From positions 1 to 64,000 of the forward strand of contig CAIRCN010000014.1 in assembly GCA_903877135.1 (NCBI GenBank): 64,000 nt of DNA, read 5' to 3'. The position numbers and the translations under genes are program-made. The stretch is from an uncultured Opitutia bacterium (GTDB lineage Bacteria; Verrucomicrobiota; Verrucomicrobiia; Opitutales; Opitutaceae). The stretch's first letter is position 1; every line of letters begins with the position of its first letter. A model generated the notes under the pieces. It ran no database searches and had not been told where the DNA came from. It saw only the letters and a list, made by a program, of their open reading frames with translations. Positions 43,204-53,217 of the stretch are shown one piece after another.

Positions 43204-44718
43204 ATGAAACTCCTCGCCTCTCCTCAAATCTGGTTCGTCTGCGGTTCGCAGCATCTCTATGGCCCCGGCCCGCTCAAGCAGGTCGCCGCCAACGCCCGCG
43301 AGGTAGCCGCCGCGCTCGCCGCGTCGAAAAAACTCCCGCTCAAGACGGTGTTCAAGGCATTGCTCACCACGCCCGACGAAATTGCCCAGCTCTGCATCGA
43401 CGCCAACTCCAACGCCGACTGCGCCGGGTTCATTCTGTGGATGCACACGTTTTCCCCGGCGAAAATGTGGATTCGAGGGCTCACCACGCTGAAGAAGCCG
43501 TTTCTCCACCTGCACACGCAGTTCAACCGCGACCTGCCGTGGGCAACGATCGACATGGATTTCATGAACCTCAACCAAGCCGCGCACGGCGACCGCGAAG
43601 CGGGGTTCATGCACACGCGGCTGCGGCTCGGCCGCAAGGTTGTCGTCGGCCACTGGTCCGATCCGGAGGTGCACGACCGCATCGGCGCGTGGATGCGCGC
43701 CGTGCGCGCATGGCACGACTGGCAGGGCGCGAAATTCTGCCGCTTCGGCGACAATATGCGCAACGTCGCTGTGACCGAGGGCGACAAGGTCGCGGCCGAG
43801 ATGCGCTTCGGTTTCGCGACGAACGGCTATGGCATCGGCGATCTCGTTGCGAAAATTTCCGACATCGGCATCAACTCCAAAAAAATCGACAAACTCTGCT
43901 CCGAATTCGAAGCGCTCTACGCCGTTGCGAAGGAACTCCGCGCGGGCGGCGTGCGCCACGAGTCGCTTCGCTATGGCGCGCGCATCGAGCTCGGGCTGCG
44001 CGCCTTCCTGGCGGAAGGCGGCTTCAAGGGTCTTACGACGACGTTCGAGGATTTGCACGGGTTGCGCCAATTGCCCGGTCTGGCGGTGCAGCGGCTCATG
44101 GCCGACGGCTACGGCTTCGGCGCCGAGGGTGACTGGAAAACCTGCGCACTCCTCCGCGCGATGAAAGTCATGGGTGAAGGCCTGCCCGGCGGCACCTCGT
44201 TCATGGAGGACTACACCTACCATCTCTCGCCGCAAGGCCACCAAGTCCTCGGTGCACACATGCTCGAAATCTGCAAATCAATCGCCGCCGGCAAGCCTTC
44301 CCTGGAAGTCCATCCGCTCGGTATTGGCGGCCGCGAGGATCCCGTGCGCCTCGTGTTCGACGCGCCCGCCGGCCCCGCGCTCAACGCTTCGCTCATTGAT
44401 CTCGGTAACCGTTTCCGTCTCATCATCAACGAAGTCACCGCCGTTAAAACACCGAAGCTGCCAAAGCTCCCCGTCGCGCGCGCTGTGTGGGAGTGCAAGC
44501 CGGACTTCAAGACCGCGTGCGCCGCATGGATTCTCGCCGGCGGCGCGCACCACACGGGCTACAGTTACAGCGTCACGACGGAGATGCTCGAAGATTTTGC
44601 TACCATCGCTGGCATCGAATTCGCCGTGATCGACGCCGACACGCGCCTCGCCGACTTCAAGCAGACTCTCCGCAACAACGAGGTTTACTATCACCTCGCC
44701 CAAGGCATCAGGGTTTAG
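43204..44718 (+). CDS. araA: L-arabinose isomerase
   Basis: 504 aa, converts L-arabinose to L-ribulose. Recognisable segments: [20 protein letters not shown] at the N-terminus, [19 protein letters not shown] (~residue 77), [20 protein letters not shown] (~100), and [20 protein letters not shown] (~330), with the metal-site Glu. The C-terminal [20 protein letters not shown] contains further ligands. It works with araB and, after epimerisation, feeds xylulose-5-phosphate to transketolase. Ends upstream of a clear terminator. Confidence 0.97.
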   Translation: MKLLASPQIWFVCGSQHLYGPGPLKQVAANAREVAAALAASKKLPLKTVFKALLTTPDEIAQLCIDANSNADCAGFILWMHTFSPAKMWIRGLTTLKKPFLHLHTQFNRDLPWATIDMDFMNLNQAAHGDREAGFMHTRLRLGRKVVVGHWSDPEVHDRIGAWMRAVRAWHDWQGAKFCRFGDNMRNVAVTEGDKVAAEMRFGFATNGYGIGDLVAKISDIGINSKKIDKLCSEFEALYAVAKELRAGGVRHESLRYGARIELGLRAFLAEGGFKGLTTTFEDLHGLRQLPGLAVQRLMADGYGFGAEGDWKTCALLRAMKVMGEGLPGGTSFMEDYTYHLSPQGHQVLGAHMLEICKSIAAGKPSLEVHPLGIGGREDPVRLVFDAPAGPALNASLIDLGNRFRLIINEVTAVKTPKLPKLPVARAVWECKPDFKTACAAWILAGGAHHTGYSYSVTTEMLEDFATIAGIEFAVIDADTRLADFKQTLRNNEVYYHLAQGIRV

Positions 44719-44828
44719 CAGTCGCTCATAGGCGGAAGCGATTTCCGCTTGTCATATGGAGCTGTGTCGCCACGTTTGGCCTTCCTCCCGCCAAAAATCC
44801 CATGTTGAGCTTTGCTCCGTGGGGTTTA

Positions 44829-44859
44829 CGCCCGGCCCTCACCGGCCGGGCGTTTTTTT
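44829..44859 (+). terminator. Rho-independent terminator after araA
   Basis: A 9-bp perfect stem CGCCCGGCC / GGCCGGGCG with a 6-base loop is followed by seven T. It lies about 110 bases after the araA stop and separates the arabinose operon from the ribosomal cluster. Confidence 0.92.
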
Positions 44860-45100
44860 GGAAAAAATTCATCCCCCCACAAATCTGCTTGTATTACACG
44901 GAACGATGGTGATTTTCACCCCTCCCACTAATCCTTCCGCGCGTTTTCAGTTTCGCTGATGAACGCTTATCACTCGCGAGCCGGGGCCTAATCCCGGGAA
45001 TTCGCGAAACTAGCTGCTTTTAGCCAAAAAGTTCTTGCCCAGCATTTGGCACTTGGTAGCGTCTTCCTCTTTTCTCCAATTTTCACTCTCCATCATTCGT
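44860..45100 (+). promoter_or_regulatory. Control region of the str operon with candidate promoter
   Basis: A 241-base leader region between the araA terminator and rpsL. TTGCCC (45035-45040), 16 bases, TAGCGT (45057-45062) is the best promoter match, 38 bases before rpsL. Its TTGGTAGCGT block resembles that of the nuo promoter. Further upstream, TTGTATTACACGGAAC (44889-44904) shares TACACGGAAC with the region upstream of tkt. Confidence 0.35.
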
Positions 45101-45481
45101 ATGCCGACCATTAACCAACTCGTGCGCAAAGGCCGTCGCAAGGTGCACACCAAGTCGAAATCCCCAGCCTTGGCGGGCAATCCTTTCCGCCGCGGCGTCT
45201 GCGTGCAGGTAATGACCCGCACCCCCAAGAAGCCCAATTCCGCCATCCGCAAGGTCGCGAAAGTCCGTCTGACCAACGGCAACGAAGTTATTTCCTACAT
45301 CCCCGACGAGGGCCATAATCTTCAGGAGCACTCGATTGTTCTCGTTCGAGGTGGCCGCGTGAAGGATCTTCCCGGCGTTCGTTATCATATTGTTCGTGGC
45401 ACGCTCGATGCCACCGGCGTGGAAAAACGCCGCCGCAGCCGTTCCAAATACGGCGTGAAGCGCCCCAAGGCCGCCAAGTAA
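45101..45481 (+). CDS. rpsL: 30S ribosomal protein S12
   Basis: 126 aa. Decoding-centre protein. [19 protein letters not shown] and [20 protein letters not shown] carry the two lysine loops that affect streptomycin response; both lysines are the wild-type residues. The Asp of KDLPG, the methylthiolation site, is present. First gene of the str operon. Start 45101 gives the canonical [11 protein letters not shown]. Confidence 0.98.
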   Translation: MPTINQLVRKGRRKVHTKSKSPALAGNPFRRGVCVQVMTRTPKKPNSAIRKVAKVRLTNGNEVISYIPDEGHNLQEHSIVLVRGGRVKDLPGVRYHIVRGTLDATGVEKRRRSRSKYGVKRPKAAK

Positions 45482-45508
45482 TCGTTCTTTCCCAAACACC
45501 ATCTCGTC

Positions 45509-45982
45509 ATGTCACGCCGCCACAGAGCAGATAAACGCCACGCTGAACCGGATATTCGCTACAAGAGTCCGCTTGTGGCCCACCTCGTCAACGTCATCAT
45601 GAAGAGCGGCAAGAAGAACCTTGCCCAGCGCATCGTTTACGGTGCGTTCGAAAAGGTGTCCGAGAAGCTGGAAAAGGGCGATCCTGTGGACCTGCTGCTC
45701 GGGGCGCTGGAAAACGCCCGCCCCCGCCTCGAGGTGAAGAGCCGCCGCGTGGGTGGAGCGACCTATCAGGTGCCCGTGGAAATTTCGTTCGAGCGCCAGG
45801 AGAGCCTCGCGTTGCGCTGGATCGTCGCCGCCGCCGGCAGCCGCAAGGGCATCCCCATGAAGGACGCGCTCGCCGCCGAAATCATCGACGCCTATAACAA
45901 CACTGGTGGCGTCGTGAAGAAAAAGGAAGACACCCATAAGATGGCCCAGGCCAATCGCGCCTTCGCCCACCTCCGCTGGTAA
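45509..45982 (+). CDS. rpsG: 30S ribosomal protein S7
   Basis: 157 aa. [10 protein letters not shown] start, then [30 protein letters not shown] and [21 protein letters not shown]-terminal [21 protein letters not shown] is typical. Primary 16S rRNA-binding assembly protein of the 30S head. Second gene of the str operon, 27 bases after rpsL. Confidence 0.98.
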   Translation: MSRRHRADKRHAEPDIRYKSPLVAHLVNVIMKSGKKNLAQRIVYGAFEKVSEKLEKGDPVDLLLGALENARPRLEVKSRRVGGATYQVPVEISFERQESLALRWIVAAAGSRKGIPMKDALAAEIIDAYNNTGGVVKKKEDTHKMAQANRAFAHLRW

Positions 45983-45998
45983 GTCCAGCTCATCGCGC

Positions 45999-48194
45999 AT
46001 GTCTGCTGCCTCCGCACCTGTCATTACTGTCGTCACCGACAAAGCCAAGATTTCCTCGGCCAACGCCAAGGATCGTCCCTTTCCGCTTGAATGGACGCGT
46101 AACATTGGCATCGCCGCGCACATTGATGCGGGCAAGACCACGACGACCGAGCGCATCCTTTTCTACTCTGGCGCCGTCCACAAAATGGGCGAAGTCCACG
46201 AGGGCACCACAGTGACCGACTGGATGGAACAGGAACGTGAGCGCGGCATCACCATCACCGCTGCCGCCATTTCCTGCGCTTGGAACGCCTCGTGCGGTCC
46301 GTGGAAGGGCATCAAGCAGCGCATCAACATCATCGACACCCCCGGACACGTGGACTTCACGGCCGAGGTGGAGCGCTCGCTCCGCGTGCTCGACGGCGCC
46401 GTCGCCGTCTTCTGCGCCGTTGCCGGCGTGCAGCCGCAGTCCGAGACCGTCTGGCGGCAGGCCAACAAATACAAGGTTCCGCGCGTCGCTTTCATCAACA
46501 AGATGGACCGCACTGGCGCCGACTTTTTCCGCGCCGTCTTCGAGATGCGCGAGAAGCTAAAGGCCAACGCACACCCGATTTTCCTGCCCATCGGCAAGGA
46601 GGAGAATTTCTCCGGCCTCATCGATCTGGTGCAGAACGTCGCCTATTTCTTTGAGGAAAACCCGGACGATGTGCTCGGGATGAACCCCGTCACGCACCCG
46701 GTGCCCGCTGACATGGTGGCGCAGACGAAGGAATACCGCGACAAGCTCATCGAGGCCGTCTCCGACTTTGACGACGTCATCGCGGAGAAATATCTCAACG
46801 GCGAGGAAATCAGCGTCGAAGAGCTGATGCTCGGCGTGCGTAAGGCGACGATTTCCCTCCAGTTCACCGGCGTCATCCCCGGCTCCGCGTTCAAGAAGAA
46901 AGGCGTGCAGCGCCTCCTCGACTGCGTTGTCAACTACCTGCCGAGCCCGATCGACGTTCCCCCGATGCAGGGCCAGGACAGCGACGGCAACACCGTCGAG
47001 GCTGTCGTCAGCGACAAGGCCAAGATGGCTGGGCTCGCTTTTAAGCTCTGGAACGACCCTTTCGTCGGCCGCCTCATCTTCTTCCGCGTTTACACCGGCA
47101 CGCTGCCCCGCGGCATGTCGCTTTACAATCCGCGCACCCGCCGCACCGAGCGCGTCTCCCGCCTCGTGCTGATGCGCGCCATCGAGCGCGAGGAAATCGA
47201 CCTCGCCTATTCGGGTGATATTTGCGCCGTCGTCGGCATCAAGGACATCATCACCGGCGACACGCTGTGCGATGAGGATTTCGACATCCGCCTCGAGCCG
47301 CCGTCCTTCCCGGAGCCGGTCATCTCGATGTCCATCGAGCCCAACTCGAAGGCCGACCAGGAAAAGATGGGCAACGCCCTCCAGCGCCTCGTCGCCGAAG
47401 ATCCGACCCTCAAGGTCAAGACCGATCAGGACACGGGCCAGACCATTCTTGCGGGCATGGGCGAACTCCACCTCGACATCATCCGCGACCGCATGAAGCG
47501 CGAGTTCAAGGTCGAGGCCACCGCCGGTAAACCGCAGATCGCCTACCGCGAAACCGTGAAGAGCCGCGCCGAAGGCGAGGGCAAGTTCATCCGCCAGTCG
47601 GGCGGCAAGGGCCAATACGGCCACGTCTGCATCACACTCGAACCGAACGTCAAGGGCAAGGGCATCGAGGTCGTCAATGAAATCGTCGGCGGCTCCATCC
47701 CGAAGGAATTTATCAAGCCGTCCATCGAGGGCATCATGGAAGGCTCCAACAACGGTGTCGTCGCCGGCTTCCCGGTGGTCGACATCATCGTGCGCATTAC
47801 TGACGGCTCGTTCCATGAAGTCGACTCGTCCGAACTTGCGTTCAAGATGGCCGGGATCTTCGCGTTCAAGGACGCGATGAAACAGGCCACGCCGATTCTC
47901 CTCGAACCGATCATGGCCGTCGAAGTCACCACGCCCGAGGAATACCAGGGCGACCTCATGGGCGACATCAACCGCCGCCGCGGTCAGATTCAGGGTATGG
48001 AGAACAAGACCGGAGCGTGCATCATCACCGCCCACGTTCCGCTCGAACTGCTCTTCGGCTACGTCACCGACATCCGTTCGCTCTCGAAGGGCCGCGCCAG
48101 CGCCGGTATCACCCCGTCGCACTTCGAGCAGGTGCCGAATTCTCTCCTCGCCAAAATCGTCGAGCTCAATGCCAAGGGGCCTGCCCGCACTTAA
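45999..48194 (+). CDS. fusA: Elongation factor G
   Basis: 731 aa translocation GTPase. G1 IAAHIDAGKTTTTERILFYS (~residue 36), G2 region ERGITITAAAISC (~80), G3 DTPGHVDFT (~108), G4 INKMDRTGADF (~164). Domain IV shows the GGKGQYGHVCITLEP loop (~540). A ~30-residue N-terminal extension precedes the G domain compared with E. coli. tuf, which normally follows fusA, is absent; rpsJ follows instead after 21 bases. Confidence 0.98.
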   Translation: MSAASAPVITVVTDKAKISSANAKDRPFPLEWTRNIGIAAHIDAGKTTTTERILFYSGAVHKMGEVHEGTTVTDWMEQERERGITITAAAISCAWNASCGPWKGIKQRINIIDTPGHVDFTAEVERSLRVLDGAVAVFCAVAGVQPQSETVWRQANKYKVPRVAFINKMDRTGADFFRAVFEMREKLKANAHPIFLPIGKEENFSGLIDLVQNVAYFFEENPDDVLGMNPVTHPVPADMVAQTKEYRDKLIEAVSDFDDVIAEKYLNGEEISVEELMLGVRKATISLQFTGVIPGSAFKKKGVQRLLDCVVNYLPSPIDVPPMQGQDSDGNTVEAVVSDKAKMAGLAFKLWNDPFVGRLIFFRVYTGTLPRGMSLYNPRTRRTERVSRLVLMRAIEREEIDLAYSGDICAVVGIKDIITGDTLCDEDFDIRLEPPSFPEPVISMSIEPNSKADQEKMGNALQRLVAEDPTLKVKTDQDTGQTILAGMGELHLDIIRDRMKREFKVEATAGKPQIAYRETVKSRAEGEGKFIRQSGGKGQYGHVCITLEPNVKGKGIEVVNEIVGGSIPKEFIKPSIEGIMEGSNNGVVAGFPVVDIIVRITDGSFHEVDSSELAFKMAGIFAFKDAMKQATPILLEPIMAVEVTTPEEYQGDLMGDINRRRGQIQGMENKTGACIITAHVPLELLFGYVTDIRSLSKGRASAGITPSHFEQVPNSLLAKIVELNAKGPART

Positions 48195-48215
48195 ACCTTC
48201 GTTCTTTTTACCGAC

Positions 48216-48524
48216 ATGAAAGGCCAACGCATCCGCATCAAACTCCAGGGCTTCGACTATCGAGTGATCGACCAGTCCGCCCAGGACATCGTCGAGACCG
48301 CCAAGCGCTCCGGCGCCCGCGTCTCAGGCCCCATTCCGCTGCCCACCCGCATCGAGAAGCTCTCCGTCAACCGCTCCCCGCATGTGGACAAGAAGTCCAT
48401 GGAGCAGTTCGAGACGCGGACGCACAAGCGCCTTATCGATATCATTGAGCCCACCGCCCAGACGGTAGACGAGCTCAAGAAACTCAACCTTCCCTCTGGC
48501 GTCGATATCACCATCAACGTCTAA
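48216..48524 (+). CDS. rpsJ: 30S ribosomal protein S10
   Basis: 102 aa; [40 protein letters not shown] and [20 protein letters not shown] are diagnostic. First gene of the S10 cluster, also the NusE transcription factor. The 107-base gap to rplC holds an imperfect hairpin (GCCTG...CAGGC, 48553-48581) and TTATTAAACGGAACC (48597-48611); whether these regulate the S10 genes is unknown. Confidence 0.98.
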   Translation: MKGQRIRIKLQGFDYRVIDQSAQDIVETAKRSGARVSGPIPLPTRIEKLSVNRSPHVDKKSMEQFETRTHKRLIDIIEPTAQTVDELKKLNLPSGVDITINV

Positions 48525-48631
48525 TACTTTTTAACTCACAACATTGGCAGTTGCCTGTGTGCCCTGTGGCACCGCCAGGCCTCGACTAATGTAGGTTATT
48601 AAACGGAACCCTTCCACCTACCACTTAGCCC

Positions 48632-49288
48632 ATGATCTCATCGCTCCTCGGCAAAAAACTCGGCATGACGCAGGTCTACGACGCGCAAAACGTCTTGGTC
48701 CCCGTCTCCGTGGTCGAAGCTGGACCCTGCTCGGTCGTCCAAGTCAAGACCGTCGCCACCGACGGCTACAACGCCGTCCAACTCGGTTTCGCCACCAAGA
48801 AAACCAAGAACGCCAGCAAGGCCGAACTCGTCCACGCCCAAAAGGCCGGCCTGCAGTCCGCCCCCCGCGTGCTTGGCGAAGTCCGCCTCGCGGCCGCCTC
48901 CACGCTCAAAGTCGGCGACGTCGTCACTGTCGCGGCCTTCACCGAAGGCCAGCTCGTCGATGTCAGCGGCATCAGCAAGGGCAAGGGCTTCCAAGGCGTC
49001 GTCAAACGCTTCCGCGTCGCCGGCGGCCCCGCCGCGCACGGCTCGATGTTCCACCGCCGCATCGGCTCGATCGGCATGCGCCAGACCCCCGGCCGCACGT
49101 GGAAAAACCAGTCGATGCCCGGCCACATGGGCGGCGACTCCCGCACGATGCAGAATCTGCGCGTCATCAAAATCATCGCCGAGAAAAACCTCATCCTCGT
49201 GAAGGGTGCGATTCCTGGCGCCAACGGCGACGACGTCGTCGTCCGCTCCGCCATCAAAGGCCAGCCCAAGGCTGCCGCCAAAGCCTGA
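48632..49288 (+). CDS. rplC: 50S ribosomal protein L3
   Basis: 218 aa. LLGKKLGMTQVYDAQNVLVP at the start; ISKGKGFQGVVKRFRVAGGP and SMFHRRIGSIGMRQTPGRTW form the long loop reaching the peptidyl-transferase centre. The C-terminus is Ala/Lys-rich (KGQPKAAAKA). Follows rpsJ after a 107-base gap. Confidence 0.97.
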   Translation: MISSLLGKKLGMTQVYDAQNVLVPVSVVEAGPCSVVQVKTVATDGYNAVQLGFATKKTKNASKAELVHAQKAGLQSAPRVLGEVRLAAASTLKVGDVVTVAAFTEGQLVDVSGISKGKGFQGVVKRFRVAGGPAAHGSMFHRRIGSIGMRQTPGRTWKNQSMPGHMGGDSRTMQNLRVIKIIAEKNLILVKGAIPGANGDDVVVRSAIKGQPKAAAKA

Positions 49289-49305
49289 ACCGGAGATACC
49301 CAGCC

Positions 49306-49941
49306 ATGAAACTCACCGTATTTAGCTCCGACGGCGCGACCAGCAGCGAACAAGAGTTCGCCGGTCTGCCCGTCTTCGAAGGCGACAAGGGCCTGCAGGC
49401 CGTGAAGGAAGTCATCGTCGCCATCAACGCCAACAACCGCCAGGGCACGCACTCCACGAAAACCCGTGGCGAAGTCCGCGGCGGCGGCAAAAAGCCCTGG
49501 CGCCAGAAGGGCACCGGTCGCGCCCGCGCCGGCTCCATCCGCTCGCCCTTGTGGGGTGGTGGTGGTGTCGTGTTCGGCCCGAAGCCCCGCGATTACTCGA
49601 AGAAAATCAACGCCAAGGTGAAGGATCTCGCGTTCAGCCGCGCCCTCTTCGACCGCGCAATCGCCGGCGAAATCGCTGTGATCGAGCAGTTCGTCGCTCC
49701 CACAATTAAGACAAAGGCCATGAACGTCGTCGTCACCCGCATCGCCCCCAAGGGCAAGGTGCTGTTGGTCGACGCTCCGTTCGCCGTCGCTACCGCCCGC
49801 GCCTCGCGCAACCTTGAGCGTGTCTCCCTGCAGGATGCGGCGAAGCTCAACACGCTCGATCTCGCGCAATACAAGAAAATCATCGTCAGCACCAAGGCGC
49901 TTGAGACGATCCTCGCCCGCGTCAACGGAGGAAAAAACTGA
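49306..49941 (+). CDS. rplD: 50S ribosomal protein L4
   Basis: 211 aa. TKTRGEVRGGGKKPWRQKGT, GRARAGSIRSPLWGGGGVVF and GPKPRDYSKKINAKVKDLAF are the exit-tunnel loop and body. L4 autoregulates the S10 operon in enterobacteria; no such leader is evident here. A GGAGAT ribosome binding site precedes the ATG at 49306. Overlaps rplW by one base (TGATG). Confidence 0.97.
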   Translation: MKLTVFSSDGATSSEQEFAGLPVFEGDKGLQAVKEVIVAINANNRQGTHSTKTRGEVRGGGKKPWRQKGTGRARAGSIRSPLWGGGGVVFGPKPRDYSKKINAKVKDLAFSRALFDRAIAGEIAVIEQFVAPTIKTKAMNVVVTRIAPKGKVLLVDAPFAVATARASRNLERVSLQDAAKLNTLDLAQYKKIIVSTKALETILARVNGGKN

Positions 49942-50222
49942 TGCAAGCCGACAAAGTTCTCAAACTCGTCCGTCTCACGGAAAAGTCCAACAAGCTCTCC
50001 TCCGAACTCGGACAATACACCTTCGAGGTCTTCAAGAGTGCCACCAAGCACACCGTTGCCACGGCCGTCGAGCAGACGTTCAAGGTCACCGTGCGCCGGG
50101 TGAACATCCAAAACTACCGAGGCAAAAACAAAAAGAGTCGAACCGGCCGCCCGAGCATCGGCTCCGACTACAAGAAGGCGATCGTGACGCTCAAGGCCGG
50201 CGACAAAATCGAGCTCGTCTAA
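49941..50222 (+). CDS. rplW: 50S ribosomal protein L23
   Basis: 93 aa. VLKLVRLTEKSNKLSSELGQ and YTFEVFKSATKHTVATAVEQ, then VTVRRVNIQNYRGKNKKSR. Forms the docking site for trigger factor and SRP at the tunnel exit. Its ribosome binding site GGAGG lies inside the end of rplD, with overlapping stop and start codons. Confidence 0.96.
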   Translation: MQADKVLKLVRLTEKSNKLSSELGQYTFEVFKSATKHTVATAVEQTFKVTVRRVNIQNYRGKNKKSRTGRPSIGSDYKKAIVTLKAGDKIELV

Positions 50223-50254
50223 ACGCGACTTCGCACCTCTGGAGAAATCCCATC

Positions 50255-51121
50255 ATGGCAATCCATTCCTTTCGTCCGCTCACGCCCTCGGGCCGCTTCA
50301 CCACGCTGAACCGGCGCGAAGGCCTGTCCAAGAAACGCCCCCAGAAGGCTCTTACCGAGCCCAAGCCCAAGACCGGCGGCCGCAACGTCTACGGCCGCGT
50401 GACCACCCGCCACATCGGCGGTGGCCACAAGCAGCTCTATCGCATCATCGACTTCAAGCGCGACATCCTCGACCAGCCCGCGACCGTCGAGGCGCTGGAG
50501 TATGATCCCAACCGCACCTCGAACATCGCGCTCGTGTGCTACTCCAACGGCGTGAAGAAGTACATCCTCGCGCCCGAGGGCCTGAAGCCCGGTGCGAAGA
50601 TCGTCGCCTCGAACAAGGCCACCACCAACGACTTTGTCGTCGGCAACAACTTTCCCCTCTCGCTCATCCCGCCGTCCACCAAGGTGCACGCGGTCGAGCT
50701 CATCCCCGGTCGCGGCGCGCAGATCGCCCGCTCGGCCGGCACCTCGCTCGAGCTGATCGGCGTCGAGAACGGCCAGGCCCAGCTCAAGATGCCCTCCGGC
50801 GAGTTCCGCCGCGTGCATGCGGATTGCCGCGCCACCATCGGCATCGTCGGCAACGGCGACCACAACAAGCAGTCCCTCGGCAAGGCCGGCCGCAAGCGCT
50901 GGCTCGGCGTGCGCCCGACCGTCCGCGGTATGGCCATGAACCCGGTCGATCACCCCAACGGTGGCGGCCAGGGCAAGTCCAAAGGTGGTGGCGGTCGCCA
51001 GCAGCTCGTGTCCCCCTGGGGCCAACTCGCCAAGGGCTTCCCGACCCGCCGCCGTTCAAAGCTCTCGAACAGCCAGATCATCGTTCACCACAACGGCCGC
51101 AAACCGCGTGGCCAGAAGTAA
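50255..51121 (+). CDS. rplB: 50S ribosomal protein L2
   Basis: 288 aa. MAIHSFRPLTPSGRFTTLNR start; VTTRHIGGGHKQLYRIIDFK; and the catalytic-centre loop RPTVRGMAMNPVDHPNGGGQ with the conserved His. Length is slightly above E. coli (273 aa), the extra residues lying near the N-terminus (KKRPQKALTEPKPKTGG). Start 50255 has a GGAGA site upstream. Confidence 0.98.
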   Translation: MAIHSFRPLTPSGRFTTLNRREGLSKKRPQKALTEPKPKTGGRNVYGRVTTRHIGGGHKQLYRIIDFKRDILDQPATVEALEYDPNRTSNIALVCYSNGVKKYILAPEGLKPGAKIVASNKATTNDFVVGNNFPLSLIPPSTKVHAVELIPGRGAQIARSAGTSLELIGVENGQAQLKMPSGEFRRVHADCRATIGIVGNGDHNKQSLGKAGRKRWLGVRPTVRGMAMNPVDHPNGGGQGKSKGGGGRQQLVSPWGQLAKGFPTRRRSKLSNSQIIVHHNGRKPRGQK

Positions 51122-51142
51122 CCCCGACCCCTTCGCACCACC

Positions 51143-51418
51143 ATGGCACGTTCAATCAAAAAAGGCTTCTTCGTCGATTACCACCTGCTCGAGAAAATCG
51201 AGAAGGCAGTCAAGACCGGCGTCAAGAAACCCATCCAGACCTGGTCCCGCCGCTCGACGATCACGCCCGACTTCGTCGGCCACACGTTCAGCGTCCACAA
51301 CGGCAAGGCCTTCATCGCCGTCTACGTCACCGAAAACATGGTCGGCCACAAACTCGGCGAGTTTGCCCTTACGCGCGTCTTCAAGGCGCACGGTGGCATG
51401 ACCCGCAAGGAAATCTAA
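51143..51418 (+). CDS. rpsS: 30S ribosomal protein S19
   Basis: 91 aa. [40 protein letters not shown] and [20 protein letters not shown] are diagnostic. Head protein at the A-site finger. Located 21 bases after rplB and 92 bases before rplV. Confidence 0.98.
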   Translation: MARSIKKGFFVDYHLLEKIEKAVKTGVKKPIQTWSRRSTITPDFVGHTFSVHNGKAFIAVYVTENMVGHKLGEFALTRVFKAHGGMTRKEI

Positions 51419-51510
51419 GCTCCTTTAACCCTTACCACGCCAAACCGAACCCAAAGGGCAGGGCGCACCCGCGCTGCTGTCGCCGAACAGTCGGAATCGT
51501 CACCACCAAC

Positions 51511-51852
51511 ATGGAAGTCCAAGCCCTCACCCGTTACGCGCGCATGTCGCCCAAGAAAATGCGCGACATCTCGCGCATCATCCAAGGCCGCAAGGCCGTG
51601 GAAGCCATCGAATACCTCGCGCTCATCCCGCGCAAGTCCGCCCGCCTCATCGCCAAGACGCTCAAGAGCGCCATCGCCAACGCCGAGAACAACAACAACC
51701 TCTCGGCCGACAGCCTCACCGTGAAGCTCGCGCTAATCGAGTGCGGCCCCGTGCTGAAGCGCTTCAAGGCCGGTGCCCGCGGCACCGCGATGCCCCGCCG
51801 CAAGAAAATGTCGCACATCCGCATCGTCCTCTCCGACGGCAACACCAACTAA
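51511..51852 (+). CDS. rplV: 50S ribosomal protein L22
   Basis: 113 aa from ATG 51511. ARMSPKKMRDISRIIQGRKA, LKSAIANAENNNNLSADSLT and the tunnel hairpin GARGTAMPRRKKMSHIRIVL are typical. The 92-base gap before it is G/C-rich and has no gene. Confidence 0.97.
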   Translation: MEVQALTRYARMSPKKMRDISRIIQGRKAVEAIEYLALIPRKSARLIAKTLKSAIANAENNNNLSADSLTVKLALIECGPVLKRFKAGARGTAMPRRKKMSHIRIVLSDGNTN

Positions 51853-51861
51853 TTTACCACC

Positions 51862-52494
51862 ATGGGCCAAAAGACCAATCCGATCGGCTTCCGTCTCGCT
51901 GTTCGCCACAACTGGCAGTCCCGCTGGTATGCGACGAAGAAAGATTTCCCGAAGCTCCTCCTTGAGGACCAAATCATCCGCACCAAGCTGATGGAGAAGC
52001 TCAAGCAGGCCTCCGTGCCGCGCATCTTCATCGAGCGCGCCTCGAACCGCGTTCGCGTCAAGATTTACACCGCCCGCCCAGGCATCGTCATCGGCCGCAA
52101 GGGCCAGGAGATCGAGAAGATCAAGGACGAGCTCGCGAAGCTCACCGGCAAGGAAATTCTCCTAGACATTCAGGAAGTGAAGAAGCCTGAGATCGAGGCG
52201 CAGCTCGTCGCCGAGAACGTCGCGCTCCAGCTCGAGCGCCGCATCGCCTTCCGCCGCGCCATGAAAAAAGCCGTCGAAATGGCCATGACGCTTGGCGCTG
52301 AGGGCATCCGCATCCAGTGCTCGGGCCGCCTCGGCGGCGCGGACATCGCCCGCCGCGAATGGCAGCGCAAGGGCCGCGTGCCCCTCCATACCCTCCGCGA
52401 GAACATCGATTACGGTTTCTCCGAGGCCCTCACCGTTTACGGCAAGATCGGCGTCAAGTGCTGGATCTGCAAAAAAGAGTCCGACAACAACTGA
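51862..52494 (+). CDS. rpsC: 30S ribosomal protein S3
   Basis: 210 aa. [20 protein letters not shown] start; KH domain [17 protein letters not shown] (~residue 73); C-terminal domain with [20 protein letters not shown]. Helicase-site Arg/Lys residues present. The family is ~210-235 aa, so the C-terminal tail is short. Confidence 0.97.
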   Translation: MGQKTNPIGFRLAVRHNWQSRWYATKKDFPKLLLEDQIIRTKLMEKLKQASVPRIFIERASNRVRVKIYTARPGIVIGRKGQEIEKIKDELAKLTGKEILLDIQEVKKPEIEAQLVAENVALQLERRIAFRRAMKKAVEMAMTLGAEGIRIQCSGRLGGADIARREWQRKGRVPLHTLRENIDYGFSEALTVYGKIGVKCWICKKESDNN

Positions 52495-52534
52495 TCCGTT
52501 TCTCGGATAATACAATTCTCAGGAGAATTCTCCC

Positions 52535-52957
52535 ATGGCTCTCGCTCCCGCCCGCACCAAATACCGCAAATCCCAAAAAGGCTCCCGCGCCGGGAACGCC
52601 AAGCGTGGCAACACGCTCGCCTTCGGCGAATTCGGCCTCCAGTCGCTCACGCGCGGTCCCATGACTGGCCAGCAGATTGAAGCCGCGCGCGTCACCATCT
52701 CGCGCCACCTCAAGCGCAAGGGCAAACTCTGGATCCGCGTGTTTCCCCACAAGCCGATCACCAAGAAGCCCGCCGAGGTCCGCATGGGCCAGGGCAAGGG
52801 CCCGGTCGAATACTACGTCGCCGTCATAAAGCCCGGCGCCGTCCTTTTCGAACTCGCAGGCGTGTCCCTCTCCATCGCCAAGGAGGCCTTCCGCCTCGCC
52901 GACGCCAAGCTGCCCTTCCACTGCCGCTTTATTGTGCGCGAAGGCACCGTCGCCTAA
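52535..52957 (+). CDS. rplP: 50S ribosomal protein L16
   Basis: 140 aa. [60 protein letters not shown] are diagnostic. Binds 23S rRNA near the A-site tRNA elbow. A clear AGGAG precedes the ATG. Confidence 0.97.
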   Translation: MALAPARTKYRKSQKGSRAGNAKRGNTLAFGEFGLQSLTRGPMTGQQIEAARVTISRHLKRKGKLWIRVFPHKPITKKPAEVRMGQGKGPVEYYVAVIKPGAVLFELAGVSLSIAKEAFRLADAKLPFHCRFIVREGTVA

Positions 52958-52983
52958 GCTGAAAAACCGAAAGACGCTCCGTC

Positions 52984-53187
52984 ATGACTTCCAAAGAAAT
53001 CCGCGACCTCGCTCCCAACGAGATCACCACCAAGATTCGCGACACCCGCGAGCAACTCCTCCAACTGCGCCTGCGCAAGCAGACCGGTCAGGTCGAGAAG
53101 ACCGACCAGCTCCGCACGCTCCGCAAGGATATCGCCCGCCTCGAGACCATCCTGAACGAAAAGAACCGCAAGCCTGCCGCCGCCTGA
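52984..53187 (+). CDS. rpmC: 50S ribosomal protein L29
   Basis: 67 aa, two-helix protein: [20 protein letters not shown] and [20 protein letters not shown] followed by [15 protein letters not shown]. Ends in a short KPAAA tail. Exit-tunnel surface protein in its usual place between L16 and S17. Confidence 0.96.
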   Translation: MTSKEIRDLAPNEITTKIRDTREQLLQLRLRKQTGQVEKTDQLRTLRKDIARLETILNEKNRKPAAA

Positions 53188-53217
53188 GCGACCGCTGCCT
53201 AACCCGCCTCCTTTACC

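Noticed and set aside
45046-45062. Possible sigma-54 promoter TTGGCAC upstream of rpsL
   Set aside because: The -24 half TGGCAC is present but no TTGC at the required -12 spacing; a sigma-70-like reading fits better.
48525-48631. L4-type attenuation leader before rplC
   Set aside because: Only a weak imperfect hairpin and no U-run; not enough to call a regulatory leader.
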